From assembly GCA_905178155.1 (NCBI GenBank), contig CAJINV010000002.1:7923650-7987649 (forward strand): a DNA stretch of 64,000 nt, read 5' to 3'. Shown piece by piece: positions 63,001 through 64,000 of the stretch. Numbering within the stretch: the stretch's first letter is position 1; each line of letters begins with the position of its first letter. The notes beneath the pieces were generated by a model that saw only the letters and a program-made list of their open reading frames with translations, did no database searches and was not told the DNA's origin. Origin of the DNA: Amoebophrya sp. A120. Its lineage: Eukaryota; Sar; Dinophyceae; Syndiniales; Amoebophryaceae. Made by a program: the position numbers and the translations under genes.

Positions 63001-64000
63001 GCCTTCGCACGAGCGCTTTGGCTTTCTGCACTTCATCGCTTTGCTGTTCCCCGTCACTGGGTTTTCCCGTCGAAGCAGGCTGTGGATTCCCCTCATTAGG
63101 ACCCGAACGTGCATGAGAGTCTGGATGATGCCCTGGCTGAGGCCCCACGGATGCTCCGTCCTCCTGCGAGCGGTTCAATTCCAACTGCTCCCTCGTCAAC
63201 ACGTCAGCCACAGCCTTCTTCCAAGCCGCCACCCCCTGTTCCTCGTCTTTGTCCTGTTGTTTTTGCACAAGCTCCTGAGCAATTTTCCGTAGCTTCGCTC
63301 CAGTCTTTCCAGATACAAGATCTACCGCAGAAGCACCGTCCGCCTGCTCCGCCGGATCCCTCCATTTCCGGCTGCTCAGCGCGATCTCCAGAAGTACCGC
63401 CAGCATTTCGTTTCCGTTCGTTCCGGCGTCCCCTTCTGCTTGGGGGGCAGAAGCTGCTTTTCCCACTTTCGTAACCCATGTGGCGGCTTCCCGTTCGTCG
63501 CCGTTCAGAACATCCACCGCACACTCCACGACAGAATGTACAACTCGGCTTCGCACTGGCTTGCCGCGACAAGACTCTGAGCAATTTTCGAGTGGCCACC
63601 CCCACTGAAAAAAGTCCTTCCCGTCTTTAACAACCCAGTTAATCAACTCCTGGGCCGCCTCTTTCAGTAGATCCTCCGACGCTGCGGAGATTACGCTGAA
63701 CTCCCCATAAACGGCATTAGACAACCCCCTTTCCTCACTGGCCAAATTTTCAGCTTCCGTGCGCAGAACCTCTGCCACCTCGTCGGCACCCCGGACCGTG
63801 GCAGGGATGAGCTTTTTCAAGAACTCTTGATTCGACCATGAATGCTGCTGCACAAACTTTTGCGCATACTTCCGCACGACGAGCTTGCGCACGTTGTTTT
63901 TTTCGGTGGTGCTCGCTGCGTTTTCTCTTAATGACCATAGGCGCTGCTTGACATGGAACTCCTGATTGTCTGCGCAAAATTGTTCCGCTATCGTTCTAGC
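60001..64000 (-). CDS. Trp-rich helical repeat protein, partial (runs off the right edge)
   Basis: Frames are open from the right edge to about 61455, near 61150-60990, and 60741-60001 (stop at 60001-60003). The protein is built from a recurring helical unit ending in a W-x2-W-like signature: AAQELINWVVKDGKDFFQW, AAKELIAWDEQGYEWADW, AAEDLIEWDKDGKDLADW, AQKLAGDPEIWKNWIAEEM, AAELCYNPGEWKKWIDEM, and ATEIIAWCQESEGRTWEQWA. Between these lie longer helical units (VLLEAALDEAF, VLLDAAVEQNI, VLLEIALSSRK). Composition is rich in Glu, Lys and Ala. No signal peptide or membrane segment is visible. I do not recognise the family; it may be a scaffold. The intron joining 61455 to about 61152 has a tttctcag-like acceptor but no clear GT donor in frame. 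Confidence 0.65.

Overview
The window looks like a piece of a nuclear genome from a marine alveolate, most likely a syndinian dinoflagellate such as Amoebophrya. Three things point there. All recognisable genes lie on the minus strand in one co-oriented array. The genes are cut by inverted-repeat transposon-like introns (introners) as well as ordinary introns. The proteins (kinesin-9, AP-4 mu, Sec14-like, CCCH) are eukaryotic. The species is an inference; introners in Amoebophrya are established knowledge.

Layout of host genes, right to left in transcription order: a Trp-rich helical-repeat protein running off the right edge (64000-60001); AP-4 adaptor mu subunit (58126-43524); a glutaredoxin (42425-41759); a CRAL-TRIO/Sec14-like protein with a C-terminal hydrophobic region (40673-36039); an Asp/Glu-racemase-like protein with long disordered flanks (34942-31208); an EF-hand protein (28965-25125); an unrecognised protein (about 24321-20594); a CCCH zinc-finger protein (19566-18502); an RS/charged-repeat protein (about 18035-8580); unassigned exons (8240-6560); and a KIF9-type kinesin (5621-705).

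The main story is the introns. I find 18 elements of 141-323 bp (before nested insertions) in six terminal-inverted-repeat families (A-F). Nearly all start TATC/TATG, end GATA/CATA and sit between two copies of a 5-bp target-site duplication. Removing the element plus one duplication copy restores the protein at every site tested. None of these exact excisions can be written as GT-AG or GC-AG, although ordinary GT-AG introns occur in the same genes.

Three introners carry further insertions. In the RS-protein gene a family-A introner contains a 7.3-kb LINE (LINE1, 9174-16494). In the Sec14-like gene a family-D introner contains a 1.29-kb repeat, R1. In AP-4 mu a family-D introner contains R1, which itself contains an 8.7-kb LINE (LINE2, 47237-55983), so a 280-bp introner has become a 10.4-kb intron. 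Removing the nested layers and one duplication copy each returns D to 280 and 279 bp, the length of the undisturbed copies. LINE2 has an intact 1608-residue ORF. LINE1 is broken by a segment ending in a 334-base assembly gap.
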